NCBI GenBank assembly: GCA_035642715.1
Contig: DASQRW010000093.1
Coordinates: 1 to 64,000 of the forward strand
DNA: 64,000 nt
Direction of reading: 5' to 3'
Origin: JAJNBK01 sp035642715
GTDB lineage: Archaea; Thermoproteota; Nitrososphaeria; Nitrososphaerales; Nitrososphaeraceae
The notes under the pieces were generated by a model. That model did not search any database and was not told where the DNA came from. It worked only from the letters and a program-made list of their open reading frames with translations. The position numbers and the translations under genes were made by a program. Shown here one piece after another: positions 26,999 to 36,659 of this stretch. Within the stretch, counting starts at the first letter, position 1, and the number at the start of each line of letters is the position of its first letter.

Positions 26999-28532
26999 TT
27001 GCTGAACCATAAAAATGCAAAATTTAAATTAGGATATGTTGTAATAACTTTAGCATTATTTGGACTAATACTATTATCAGTCATACCAACGATGTTTTAT
27101 GGTTCTTCTACTATGATTGTACAGCCAGCAGTGGGGCAACCAGAGGATCCATTCCATGTACCTAGTAACGAAACATTAACTCCAGCTCAGCGCAGCGCTC
27201 GCGAACAGCTTTTGAAACAGGAAGGCTTCTCGGTCAATGTGATAGCGAGAAACCTCAGTGCGCCTTTAAATATTCTTTATGGTCCTGACGACACGCTCTG
27301 GATCACGGAGCGCATAGGAAAGAACATTACACGAATAGATCCGATCAATGGCACAAAGCTCAGCAGCACACCTGTCCCCAACGTTCACCAGTCCGCAGCT
27401 CAGGACGGCCTTTTAGGAATGACGTTTGACCCCTACTTCAATAACACGCACCATATTTACGTTGCTTATACGTATGACGCCGATCCCGGTGGGGGAACTC
27501 GATCGCCGCACCAAAATTACTCGATTCACGTACGACCCGGCTACTAACACCATTAGCGAGCCCATGGACCTCATCAGCGGACTCTCGGGCAGCAGCGATC
27601 ATAACTCTGGCCGCATGACATTTGGCCCTGATGGCAAGCTATACTATACTATAGGTGATCAGGGCAAAAACCAGCTCGCTTTGTTCTGTTCTAATAACCA
27701 TGCCCAGCATCTCCCAACTGCAGAACAAGTTGCTGCCAAGAATTGGACCGCATATGAAGGTAAAGTACTCCGTATGAATCCAGATGGATCCATCCCCGAC
27801 GACAATCCGGAGATTAACGGTGTCAAAAGCCACATCTATACATATGGTCACCGGAACGCGCAGGGAATAGCTGTAGGTCATAATGGCGATCTCTACATTG
27901 CTGAACATGGAGACAATTCCGATGACGAAATTAATCGTCTCAAAGTGGGTGGAAACTATGGCTGGCCCTACGTGTCAGGCTACAATGACAATAAAGCATA
28001 TCAGTACTACAACTGGTCTGCCGCAGAGAACTGCGAGGATCTGACGTTTAACGATGTCGCACCTGCGCCGCCTGGTGTGCCTGTGATGAACGAAAGTGAA
28101 TTCAATGCACCAAACTTCGTGCCTCCGATCCAAACATTCTACACTGTCGAGAGCGACTATAACTTTACGAACCATACATGTGGCGAGATGGCCTCTGTCT
28201 GCTATCCAACCATCGCTCCTTCGAGTTTGCGTCTGTATACATCAAATGTTATTCCAGGCTGGGAGAACAACTTACTAATGACGACCCTGAAGGCAGGTAG
28301 GATCTTCCAAATAGCGCTAAACGAGAATGGCACAGCACTTGCACATGAGCCTGTGGAGCTTTTCCGCTCAGAGAACCGCTACCGTGACATCGCTTTTGGT
28401 CCGGACGGCCGTACTCTTTACGTGATCACTGACATGATGGGTCCCGTGCAAGCCATGAAGGAGGGCCCAATTACCCCGACCACTGCCCTGTGGAGTCCTG
28501 GCTCGCTGCTTGTGTTTAGGTATGAGCGATAG
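26999..28532 (+). pseudogene. PQQ-dependent sugar dehydrogenase (GSDH family), frameshifted
   Basis: Two overlapping plus-strand frames, 26999-27547 and the continuation to 28532, join into one six-bladed glucose/sorbosone dehydrogenase (GSDH) of about 510 residues. The break is at a run of five G near 27491; with four G the text reads continuously (D-P-G-G-E-L-D-R-R-T-K). The first frame starts at TTG, has a membrane/signal helix at about 11-33, and L-x-A-P-L-N-I-L-Y-G-P-D; the second carries HNSGRMTFGPDGKLYYTIGD, YTYGHRNAQG and EHGDN, the expected PQQ/calcium site motifs. The coding part from about 27125 is visibly GC-richer than all neighbours. The frameshift may be real or a sequencing error. 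Confidence 0.85.
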
Positions 28533-28978
28533 CTTATCTCTGCGGTAGATCGTCCACCACTTTTACTAGCCCCATAACACAATAGCACAAGTTGTATGTA
28601 GTAGTTATTTATTATCATTTTATATATATTTATTGCAAGCAGCATAGGAATAAGTTGCGTTTTTTGAATAAAACTCAAGATGAGATTATAAGTATCTTTG
28701 GTTAACCAGTAGCTATATGAAATATCATTAGTTCGATACGTAAAAGTGTAACTATTAACGTCAGATAAAGATAATACATACAGACAACATTTCAAATGTT
28801 TCTTGCTTCTTACTACACAATAACTTTTGACTACATAAAGTATCAATTCCGCATGCCTTATATCTGTGTAATTTATACAATAACCAAACAAAAGGTTTAC
28901 GGCGGATTTGTTAAGTAAATAAAATTGCTTCTCTTGTCTTCCGTGGCTTTTGTAGATATTTCAAAGTGAGAACATAAA
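28533..28978. other. Intergenic, no gene seen
   Basis: AT-rich spacer before the helicase gene. The long minus-strand frame reaching into the preceding gene (28418-28891) is antisense to it and has no protein-like order. Confidence 0.55.
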
Positions 28979-30322
28979 TTGACAAAGACATTTCAAGAGT
29001 TAGGAATGAGTGCTGAAATAAATAGAGCACTCAGAGAAAATAAATTTGAAGCGCCATTTCCTATTCAAGAGGCAGCTATACCATTTCTTTTAAAGGGTGT
29101 AGATGTTGTAGGCCAGGCGCATACTGGAACTGGTAAGACAGCTGCTTTTTCCTTACCAATATTAACGAAGGTAAAGCGTAATGGCCCCATTCAAGCACTT
29201 ATACTTGTGCCTACAAGGGAGCTAGCAATGCAGGTAACAACTGAGATCAACAAGTTTGCAAAATATACTGGCATTAGAACCGTGTCCATATATGGAGGAC
29301 AGAGTATAAACCTTCAACATGATCAATTAAGACGAGGAGTACAAATAATAGTTGCAACTCCTGGTAGACTAATTGATCATGTGAAACACGGTTCGATTCA
29401 GCTTGAGAGTGTGAAGTATGTTGTGCTTGACGAGGCAGACAGAATGCTAGATATGGGTTTTATCGATGACATAAAGTTCATTTTGTTCTATGTGAATGAC
29501 GATAGGCAAACATGCTTGTTTTCTGCAACTATGCCACCTGAGATATTAAGGTTGGCCCAAGAATACATGAAGGACACTCAGCAAATCAGGCTCAATGAAG
29601 AAGAATTAAGTCTTGATACGATAGATCAATCTTATTTAATTGTACAGGAAAGAGAAAAATTTAAACATCTATGCAACTTAATCAGGAGCAGGGACAAAAA
29701 ACAGACAATTGTTTTTGCGGCTACAAAACAGAGAACGCAGAAATTGGCTTGGGAATTGAAACAGGAAGGATTCAAAGCAATCACCATTCATGGCGATCTA
29801 TCCCAGAAACAAAGAGATAATGCCATGTATCGATTTAAAAAGGGAATTGAAGATGTCTTAGTAGCTACAGATATTGCAGCACGGGGAATAGATGTTCCAG
29901 CAGTAGGTCATGTGATAAACTACGACATACCCGAAGACCCATTGATTTATTTCCATAGAATTGGAAGAACTGCTAGAGCAGGAGGCACAGGCAAGGCTAT
30001 TTCCTTAGTTTCGCAAGATAGGATCGAAGACTTTGGGAGAATTTTGAGACAGACTGAACATCCTATACGCAAGCTAAATGAAGAGTTGGGAATCGAAGTT
30101 CCTGTAGTTCAGTATAGATCTTATGGATATCGCCAAAGACGAAGTTATGGTAATAATAGCTTCCGTGGAAGCGGAAGTTATGGCGATAGCAGAGGTAAAC
30201 GGAGCTTTGGATCTAGGCGTGGCAGTAGTGCTTACGGAGGCTATGGTGGAAATAGGGGTGAACGAAATAGATATGGCCAAGGACAAGGTAATGGAGATGG
30301 TAGACGAAGTCGCTATTACTAG
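28979..30322 (+). CDS. DEAD-box RNA helicase with RGG-like tail
   Basis: A 447-residue ATP-dependent RNA helicase starting at TTG. Motifs in order: Q motif (about 22-30), I AHTGTGKT (47-54), Ia PTRELA, Ib TPGR, II DEAD (about 151-154), III SAT (about 181), IV IVFAAT, V TDIAARG, VI HRIGRTARAG (about 325). This is the eIF4A/CshA type that unwinds short RNA duplexes. The last 75 residues are a Gly/Arg/Tyr/Ser-rich tail, a likely RNA-binding disordered region as in cold-shock helicases. It stands alone; cold induction is plausible but not shown. Confidence 0.95.
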   Translation: MTKTFQELGMSAEINRALRENKFEAPFPIQEAAIPFLLKGVDVVGQAHTGTGKTAAFSLPILTKVKRNGPIQALILVPTRELAMQVTTEINKFAKYTGIRTVSIYGGQSINLQHDQLRRGVQIIVATPGRLIDHVKHGSIQLESVKYVVLDEADRMLDMGFIDDIKFILFYVNDDRQTCLFSATMPPEILRLAQEYMKDTQQIRLNEEELSLDTIDQSYLIVQEREKFKHLCNLIRSRDKKQTIVFAATKQRTQKLAWELKQEGFKAITIHGDLSQKQRDNAMYRFKKGIEDVLVATDIAARGIDVPAVGHVINYDIPEDPLIYFHRIGRTARAGGTGKAISLVSQDRIEDFGRILRQTEHPIRKLNEELGIEVPVVQYRSYGYRQRRSYGNNSFRGSGSYGDSRGKRSFGSRRGSSAYGGYGGNRGERNRYGQGQGNGDGRRSRYY

Positions 30323-30828
30323 TTGATCAAATATATATTGTTAGTCTTTTTGTGTTGACTTAATCAACCTAACTTTTTATAGCCATCTATCGAATATATA
30401 TGCTTATATAGCATCTATAGCAATTTTCTATGAATTTTGCACTAATAGAAATATTATTTAACAGAAAAATTCAACTCTGTTTAAAAAGTTAAATATCTTA
30501 TCTAATAATAAGTCGCTTTTAGATTTCTAAAATCTTATAATCTATTTTCCTATTAATAGGAGGATATTAACAACATAATATATATATTTTTCAACACGTT
30601 TTACCATGCTAATGCCTTCCTATCGACAAATCAGCAGTAAATTAAACTTATACATGCTATTTTACTTCAATCTTTTTCTTACTGGCACATATAAAATCAC
30701 CATCAAATTAGCTACTATATTTCTTATAGCATTATTCATCCTATATCTAGCCTTTCAGAGAAGTACTGGATTGTTATTGTAGGGACAGGTTTATAAGAAC
30801 ATCTAACAATATATAATGGTATCTTAAC
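30323..30828. other. Intergenic, no gene seen
   Basis: AT-rich spacer. A perfect 14-base palindrome TCCTATTAATAGGA is at 30548-30561; meaning unknown. Confidence 0.55.
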
Positions 30829-30978
30829 ATGGCAATGAGGAAAATAATGGTAGCACTACCACATGATATGGTAAAAATATTAGAGAAGGAGCGTAAAGAC
30901 AGATATCTTGAAACAATACCTGAAACTATCAGGGTAATATTAAGTGAGTATCTGCGAACAAAGGTTCATTCTAAATGA
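30829..30978 (+). CDS. Small ribbon-helix-helix-like protein (49 aa)
   Basis: A 49-codon frame opened by ATG. It reads as a beta strand (RKIMVALPHDM), a basic helix (VKILEKERKDRYLE) and a second helix (IPETIRVILSEYLRTKV), the order and length of a CopG/MetJ-type ribbon-helix-helix DNA-binding protein. Such proteins bind operators as dimers, often in toxin-antitoxin or plasmid copy control, but no partner gene is adjacent. A TATA-like TTTATAAG lies near 30791. Assignment is from pattern alone. Confidence 0.65.
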   Translation: MAMRKIMVALPHDMVKILEKERKDRYLETIPETIRVILSEYLRTKVHSK

Positions 30979-31484
30979 TTCGGCTGCTTATTAATAAAAT
31001 ATGATAATCCATTCTACAATTTTTATTTCCTGCTCACGTTAGATCGATACTTCCAAACTCTAAGTGTTTTTAGGTTCATTGTTAATAATACAGTAACTAG
31101 TCGATAAATTTTTTAAACAAATACTAGTCAGAATAAACAACATTTCATAGACAGAGCACACAACGAGTTAACGATGTAATGATTCAATCAATATATAGTC
31201 TGAATGGCTATTTTAAGCTAAGAGTTTCAGATGATTTGATGTCTTATAACACTGATTATTGTCATGGGAAACTCAAGAGTGTATATAATGTATTGGTTGA
31301 GTATTCATTATTTTGCCTGTCCATTAGACGATAAGACGTATAGATCTATAAAACACAGAAATTCGCGCATTCTGTGTTGGTAGATCATAAAGACAGTGTT
31401 ACTCATAAGTTATTGTCGTATATGAAGTGAATAATAATTGAAGTCTATAGTAGAACTTTAAGAAATCGCAATTCTAACATAAAA
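30979..31484. other. Intergenic with a strong hairpin
   Basis: No gene. A near-perfect inverted repeat of 15 paired bases is at 31343-31386; see that entry. Confidence 0.6.
31343..31386. repeat. Two-step inverted repeat
   Basis: Outer arms GATCTA (31343-31348) and TAGATC (31381-31386), inner arms AACACAGAA (31352-31360) and TTCTGTGTT (31370-31378), enclose the loop ATTCGCGCA. The two stems are separated by small internal loops, so the whole could fold as one 44-base hairpin in RNA, or be a protein site in DNA. It is not next to any gene end. Confidence 0.6.
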
Positions 31485-31811
31485 CTATACGCCAGCTAAC
31501 TTTGTTTGACCATAGATACAAGCGTGTCGTAAGTCACTAATCTCCTCTGCTCTGTGTTTTCTTCTTTCAACTACATATCCGCTTTTAGAGTGATAGAAAA
31601 TCACCATATCTTTGGGATAAAAGGAAAGCATATCGTGGTTTTCAGAATCTGAAATCATGTGTCTTAGGTGAACTCTTTCCCATGAAAAGAGATCATCAAT
31701 TTTTCCATCAAAATGAAAATTACTTCCACAAGGACATTCAACATCTCTCCAACTGCCGTGTAAATTCTGCAGCCACTCATTAGCAGGCATTATTTTCTTT
31801 TTTATAGACAT
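31485..31811 (-). CDS. Hypothetical protein with CPCG motif
   Basis: A 108-residue protein without a recognised family. An N-terminal basic stretch is followed by Trp and His-rich sequence, CPCG (27-30), a DDLFSWERVHLRHMI helix and a C-terminal Arg/His-rich strand and helix. The single Cys pair with several His could bind metal. It has no signal or membrane segment. Its length and codon pattern suggest a real gene, and T-rich sequence follows it. Confidence 0.5.
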   Translation of the reverse strand: MSIKKKIMPANEWLQNLHGSWRDVECPCGSNFHFDGKIDDLFSWERVHLRHMISDSENHDMLSFYPKDMVIFYHSKSGYVVERRKHRAEEISDLRHACIYGQTKLAGV

Positions 31812-32547
31812 AAATTAGCAACAATGCTTCGATTCTTTATATATTATTGTTTTTTATTGACTAGTGCCTCTTAAAGATATAAAGCTATCAAGCGTAAGAT
31901 TGTAAAAAAGTAACACAAGATATGCGACAGCATGAATATTAACTAAAAATAAAGAAGCCTTAGCAACGATAGTAACGCCAAAAGGCTATAACCGAATGTA
32001 TGTTCATACAGTAGCTCTATCTTATAACATGACAAGTAGTTCTGACTTTACAAATGCATGTAGAAAAGTGTTAACCTGTTCTTCAATATCTTGATTCTTA
32101 TCTTGGGTCATATTACCACATAGATGTCGCTAATAACAATTTTTAGTTATACATATTTATAATAATAAAACTAGAACATTATGTTGATTATATATTTTTC
32201 TCCAGGTAGAGGCTTTACGAGAAACTGATGAAGATACAGGGCTATTATTCGCAAAAAAATTATACCTGCTGCTTTCTATATACTGGTTTATTCAATATTT
32301 GAATAAAAGAGAAAATCATTTCTTGCTTAAAATTTAAGCAAAGAAACAAACAATCATTATAGAAAATGGATTCGTGATTCTTACGACAGAAGAGATAAAA
32401 TATTTCGCTTTGAAGGAAAGATATTAAATTCATCAACATTGTCACAATTTTATATAGCAATAGACTTTAAGAGCTCGTAGTATAATTGATTTTATCTATT
32501 TATTGAAATGCGTTTTTATATCCTTTAAGTTTTAACTAATTTATAAT
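31812..32547. other. Intergenic with one doubtful small ORF
   Basis: No supported gene of normal size. A 29-codon frame is listed at 32022-32111; the 66-codon minus frame at 32260-32460 has the composition of spacer and is not called. Confidence 0.5.
32022..32111 (-). CDS. Possible small protein (29 aa)
   Basis: ATG at 32111 opens a 29-codon frame with an acidic N-terminal half and an amphipathic helix ending in LLVML. Composition is protein-like, but at this length chance cannot be ruled out. Confidence 0.25.
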   Translation of the reverse strand: MTQDKNQDIEEQVNTFLHAFVKSELLVML

Positions 32548-33873
32548 TTGCAAGAGGTTTACAATATTGCAATTATTGGCGGCGGTATTTTAGGTGCCTC
32601 CTTAGCATATTTTTTGAGCTCGGTATCTCATTCAAAGATAATACTTATAGAACAGGAATGTGATGTAGCTGTTCATACAAGTTCTAGAAATACAGGAAAA
32701 GTACACGCTCCTTTTATTTACGATCCTGTGAAAAAGAAAATTTTTGCAAAAGCTGCATCGCTAGGATATGAAATGTGGCAAGCCTATTCACATTATAAGA
32801 AGATTTTGTTTAAACAGGATGGAGTATTAGAAGTAGCGAACGACCAACTTGGTATTGATAGACTTCATAAATATATGGAGTGGGGAGAAGCGAACGGCCT
32901 ACGTAGAGAGCACGATTTCAAATTTCTTGATAGAAATGAAACAAAAGCGATCGAACCAAATGTTCATTGCAGTTCAGCCATATATTGTTCAAAGGATGCA
33001 TCTGTAGATTATGGTTCTTTGACAAAGAATCTGATACAAGATTGCCAATTGTTTGGATGTACAGTCCTAATCGGACATAGAGTTAAAAGAATCTTGCCAT
33101 CTACAGGAAATAGAATGTTGACATTAGTGCTAGAACAAGGAAATGAAAAAAAAATTAATACTGAATTTGTAGTTAATGCAGCGGGAGGTAATTCCATAGA
33201 TATAGCCCATTCTCTAGGTATTGCAATGGAACTTACCGACCTTCATTTTAAAGGGGAATATTGGCTAGCACCACCAGAATATAATGATCTTACAAAGAAA
33301 AGTATTTATTCAGTGCCAAAATATCCAGAGTATCCTTTCCTAGATCCCCATTGGATTGTACGTGTTGATGGAAGATGCGAAGTTGGTCCCAATGCAGTTC
33401 CTGTCTTTGGTCCCTATGCATATAATTTGAGCAAAAATTTAAAGTGTCTTGTACCAAAGATATTTGAATCATTAAGAACATCAGGAGCCCGTAAAATCTT
33501 TTTTGACAAACAATTCTTGTTTCTTGCCAGTAATGAATTAAAAAGTTCGCTCTCTAAAACTACAATGATAAATAGAACAAGAGAATTTCTGCCGCAGCTG
33601 AGAACGTCTGCATTCATTCAAAGAGGAACTGCTGGAATTAGATCATGTCTTGTAGATAAGGATGGGAAATTTCTCCCAGATACATTAATCATAAAAAAAG
33701 ATGATTCATTACATATCCTAAACTATAATTCTCCTGGTGCTACAGGAGCTTTACCGATGGCTGCTATTGTAGTAAATCGATTAATTGAAGATGGAGTAGT
33801 AGTGCCAAACCCGTCTGGAGCATCAAAATCACTTTGGGACATTCGATCAATATCAGAGAAAATGCAGCTTTAA
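32548..33873 (+). CDS. FAD-dependent oxidoreductase, L-2-hydroxyglutarate oxidase-like
   Basis: A 441-residue DAO-superfamily flavoprotein starting at TTG. The Rossmann motif GGGILG is at 11-16, followed by SSRNTGKVHAPF (46-57), where LhgO and glycerol-3-phosphate dehydrogenases have S-x-R-N-S-G-V-x-H. A second dinucleotide strand VVNAAGG (about 211-217) and the end motif SPGATGALPMA (about 395-405) complete the LhgO pattern. The probable reaction is oxidation of a 2-hydroxyacid by FAD with electrons passed to the quinone pool, but the substrate is not certain. It is monocistronic. Confidence 0.8.
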   Translation: MQEVYNIAIIGGGILGASLAYFLSSVSHSKIILIEQECDVAVHTSSRNTGKVHAPFIYDPVKKKIFAKAASLGYEMWQAYSHYKKILFKQDGVLEVANDQLGIDRLHKYMEWGEANGLRREHDFKFLDRNETKAIEPNVHCSSAIYCSKDASVDYGSLTKNLIQDCQLFGCTVLIGHRVKRILPSTGNRMLTLVLEQGNEKKINTEFVVNAAGGNSIDIAHSLGIAMELTDLHFKGEYWLAPPEYNDLTKKSIYSVPKYPEYPFLDPHWIVRVDGRCEVGPNAVPVFGPYAYNLSKNLKCLVPKIFESLRTSGARKIFFDKQFLFLASNELKSSLSKTTMINRTREFLPQLRTSAFIQRGTAGIRSCLVDKDGKFLPDTLIIKKDDSLHILNYNSPGATGALPMAAIVVNRLIEDGVVVPNPSGASKSLWDIRSISEKMQL

Positions 33874-34474
33874 GCTATTATAGAGTATTAAGATAAACTA
33901 AACTTATGCTCATTATTAAAATCGTAAAATTATACTTACTGCAAAGGCAATTACAGACTATTTACCAAACTATCTTCTAATACCATCCACGTCCTTGCAA
34001 CAACATTTGAAAGCGCTGGATGATGAAAAATTCAAGAGATAATTATTCTACTTTTAATATCTAATAAAAAGCATGAACGAAGAGATGATGCTTTGATTTT
34101 TATTACATCAAAAGATTATTTAATTTTATTACCATAAACTTCAAATAAACTTACAAAACAATCTGTGTCTTCTAATGCTTATGCCATCACTTAATTAATG
34201 TATTGATAAACACAATTTTGGTAATGGAGTGTCTTATTTTTCAGTTTCTGTTCTGTAAATATCTGATAGAAGTTAGCCCTAATAGTTATGTATATCATGG
34301 CAATGCCTACATGAACTTTGTACCTTGAATAGTGATTCTGTGTTTAATTATCAAAGTGTAATATCTTTTATACTTTATCAATAGGATATAAGGTTCACAC
34401 ATGTTAAGATATTTTCGCAAATAAACGAACCGCAATATGATCTCATTTTTATCTTATTTTGTTTAATCTAATCT
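33874..34474. other. Intergenic, no gene seen
   Basis: AT-rich spacer before the second C2H2 mini-gene. Nothing else is visible. Confidence 0.6.
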
Positions 34475-34594
34475 ATGACAATAAAAGAAGACGAACATGC
34501 ACATCATCCTAGATGTGAGTCATGTGGAAAAGAGTTTAATAATGCAACTGAAATGAGTGACCATATCAATAGAATGCACAGAAATAGTAGGTGA
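34475..34594 (+). CDS. Small single C2H2 zinc-finger protein (39 aa)
   Basis: A 39-codon frame with ATG start. After an acidic, His-containing leader it encodes a single classical finger C-x2-C-x12-H-x4-H (C14, C17, H30, H35) and a short basic tail. It shares its architecture with the protein at 2927-3052, though the sequences differ at most non-ligand positions, so the two are diverged members of one mini-family. It lies about 160 bases upstream of tRNA-Pro. Confidence 0.72.
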   Translation: MTIKEDEHAHHPRCESCGKEFNNATEMSDHINRMHRNSR

Positions 34595-34757
34595 TACACA
34601 GCTCCACTTGCGAAAAAGCAATTTATTTTTTAATTCATAAATCAGAATGAAGTAAATATTGAATAGTTATATTTATGTCTAAATCTACTTCTGTTTCTAG
34701 TATTACCAATATTTTATAATACGGAAACATAGAGTCATATAGAAATACAAAATTTTT

Positions 34758-34831
34758 GGGGCCGTTGTCTAGTTTGGTATGATGCCAGCCTCGGGCGCTG
34801 GAGATCGCTGGTTCAAATCCGGCCGGCCCCA
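34758..34831 (+). tRNA. tRNA-Pro (CGG)
   Basis: Acceptor strands GGGGCCG (34758-34764) and CGGCCCC (34824-34830) pair in full; discriminator A at 34831. The anticodon stem CCAGC/GCTGG holds loop CTCGGGC, giving anticodon CGG. The T arm GCTGG-TTCAAAT-CCGGC has one G-U pair. There is no intron and no encoded CCA. Confidence 0.95.
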
Positions 34832-35694
34832 ATGAATTCCCAGTTCAAATCCTAATCTGGGATAGATCTGTACCTTAGATAAGAGATACTTGCATATGGA
34901 TTAAAAGAGTATATGCAGACCAAAATCCCGATAAAGTCTACGTTTTAAAATTTGTAGGCGCATGCAGAACAAGGAAAGAGTCATCTTGTGGATAATGCTA
35001 CGCATATCTTTTCTCATTCCCAAAAAGAGAATATCTTGAAGCCTTTCAGAAATGCTACCTGAGGAGTATATCAGGTCATACTAAACTGTATAAAGCGAAA
35101 AGATGAGGCTTTTACTAAAAAGAAAAGTTCAGACAGTTTTTGAAGTTATTCTACAAGAAAAGTTTATGGTAATAACGAATATTATCCTGAACAAGTCAAA
35201 TGATTTTCTGTGAAAGTTGGAAAGGAAAAGACTCTCTCTACAAGTAGTATTATACGAATTTCTGATTTAATTATTTTAATTGCCCTGCTGCTCCTTTAAA
35301 GTTAGAATTTAAAAAAAGTAAAATAAAAAACGGCTCGGTGAAGGGATATAACAACTACAAGAAGCACAAAAACAACAGGAATTAATAATACTGACTGCTA
35401 TAAAGCATTTCAGATTATGCTTCATTATCTAATATCCTAAAATATATCATAAATTTTTAGTTATTTCTTGCTTTTTATTTGTCTATTAGTTCTGCAATAT
35501 AATAGTCTAGTAGTGATTAATGTCCATTTTAGTCTATTCAAGTGACGAAGTTTCTGGGAAATATATTCACTATTAATAGAAAATTGTTTTATTATATATA
35601 AGTGATAAGCTACATTACTATTCAGATGTTTCTGTTTGGGCAAGTAGAATATTATATTGATTAACATTAATATTACAATTAATATTATCTAATA
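34832..35694. other. Intergenic behind tRNA-Pro, T-arm-like repeat
   Basis: Over 0.8 kb with no supported gene. Just behind the tRNA, GTTCAAATCC recurs (34843-34852) inside a hairpin CCCAG/CTGGG (34839-34861) that resembles a T arm. The rest shows only interrupted frames; the 68-codon minus frame 35461-35667 is not convincing. Confidence 0.5.
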
Positions 35695-35883
35695 ATGAAA
35701 TTATTATACATGTTTAACAAAGGAGCATGCAGAGGATGTGGAACATACCTTACTCCTATTTCAGTCTGCACTATCTGTAAAGAGTATTTATCATGGATAT
35801 GTGATAAATGTGAGAGAATGGACGATGTCACTCATTCCCATACTTTCTGCAGAGTTTCATACAAAATAAAGATTGTACATTAA
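35695..35883 (+). CDS. Small Cys-rich zinc protein (62 aa)
   Basis: A 62-residue protein with ligand pairs CRGC (12-15), CTIC (25-28) and CDKC (36-39), then HSH (47-49) and C52. The spacing gives enough ligands for two zinc ions, in a cross-brace or B-box-like arrangement. It carries no additional domain. Comparable small zinc proteins are frequent in Thaumarchaeota; their roles are unknown. ATG start; AT-rich upstream sequence. Confidence 0.65.
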   Translation: MKLLYMFNKGACRGCGTYLTPISVCTICKEYLSWICDKCERMDDVTHSHTFCRVSYKIKIVH

Positions 35884-36103
35884 GAAATTAAAAATTATCA
35901 AGACAGATTTGTATTGTTATACTAAAAGGCTTCATTAAAAAGCCAAACAAGACAAAGTGATGCATCTAGAACAAATTTACCTAAGATCCGAATCATCATT
36001 GGCATGAAGGGAAGAAAACTAGACCTGATCATGTTATAGACTAAGGAGAAATGGATATACGTTACTCTATAGGATTAGTAGTGTATCCCAATACAATATT
36101 TAA

Positions 36104-36426
36104 GGGCGGGGCAGCCTACTGGTACCACCATAAACACAAGGCCCCATCTCAAGCTATACAAGATCCACCACGTAGACGTGCCAGCATGACTATGCCGCCT
36201 TAGGGTTGCCCCCTCCCGGATCTCACCCATTTCAACGATTCACAGTCGAAACTGCGCCTTCACGCAGTACGCTGTTCATAACCATCCGACATGGCGTGAT
36301 TTCATTTCAGCAAGTCAAGCAGGTGCCTCCCATCTATGGATTTATCCAGCAGTTACTGATCCCAGCATGAAGCCGATTTCTGATATGGGGTACGGCTGGC
36401 ACCCCGATCCTCCCTGCCCCCGCAGC
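36104..36426 (-). ncRNA. Signal recognition particle 7S RNA
   Basis: A GC-rich island of about 320 bases in AT-rich spacer, the right length for archaeal SRP RNA. On the minus strand the ends GCGGGGGCAG and CTGCCCCGCC pair as the closing helix. The 5' domain shows hairpins GGGGT/ACCCC and CCAGC/GCTGG. Helix 6 is ACTGCG/CGCAGT. The helix 8 apical region ATCCGGGAGGGGGCAA corresponds to the conserved SRP54 site (C-C-G-G-N-A-G-G-x-x-G-C-A-A) with a GNRA-type loop. The RNA scaffolds SRP19 and SRP54 for co-translational membrane targeting. End positions are approximate. Confidence 0.82.
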
Positions 36427-36442
36427 TCTATTACACAGTTTC

Positions 36443-36452
36443 ATTATATTTG
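36443..36452 (-). promoter_or_regulatory. TATA-like box of the SRP RNA
   Basis: On the minus strand AAATATAAT lies about 20-25 bases before the presumed 5' end of the SRP RNA, the normal archaeal TATA spacing. Confidence 0.45.
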
Positions 36453-36659
36453 CTTATCACTTCTCCTATTATCTTCTAATTACAATTGGTTTGAAGAGTT
36501 AATTTGGTTTTAACTGAATCAGTCTAATATCGTATATGATGGTGTGACTATTTCTTAAAATCCATAATATCTATGTGGATAATGATATATCACCTATAAT
36601 AATTATAATACCTGACAATCAAGCATAAATGACTCACCAAGGCTGCAATAAGGAATACT

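Noticed and set aside
28418..28891. 157-codon minus-strand ORF
   Set aside because: Part is antisense to the PQQ dehydrogenase end and the rest reads as translated spacer; no coherent protein pattern.
34635..34832. Minus-strand ORF across tRNA-Pro
   Set aside because: It is antisense to an unambiguous tRNA.
36104..36426. RNase P RNA instead of SRP RNA
   Set aside because: A CAGAAAUCGGCUU string recalls conserved region V, but it lies near the 5' end rather than the 3' end, and the helix 6 and helix 8 signatures fit SRP RNA.
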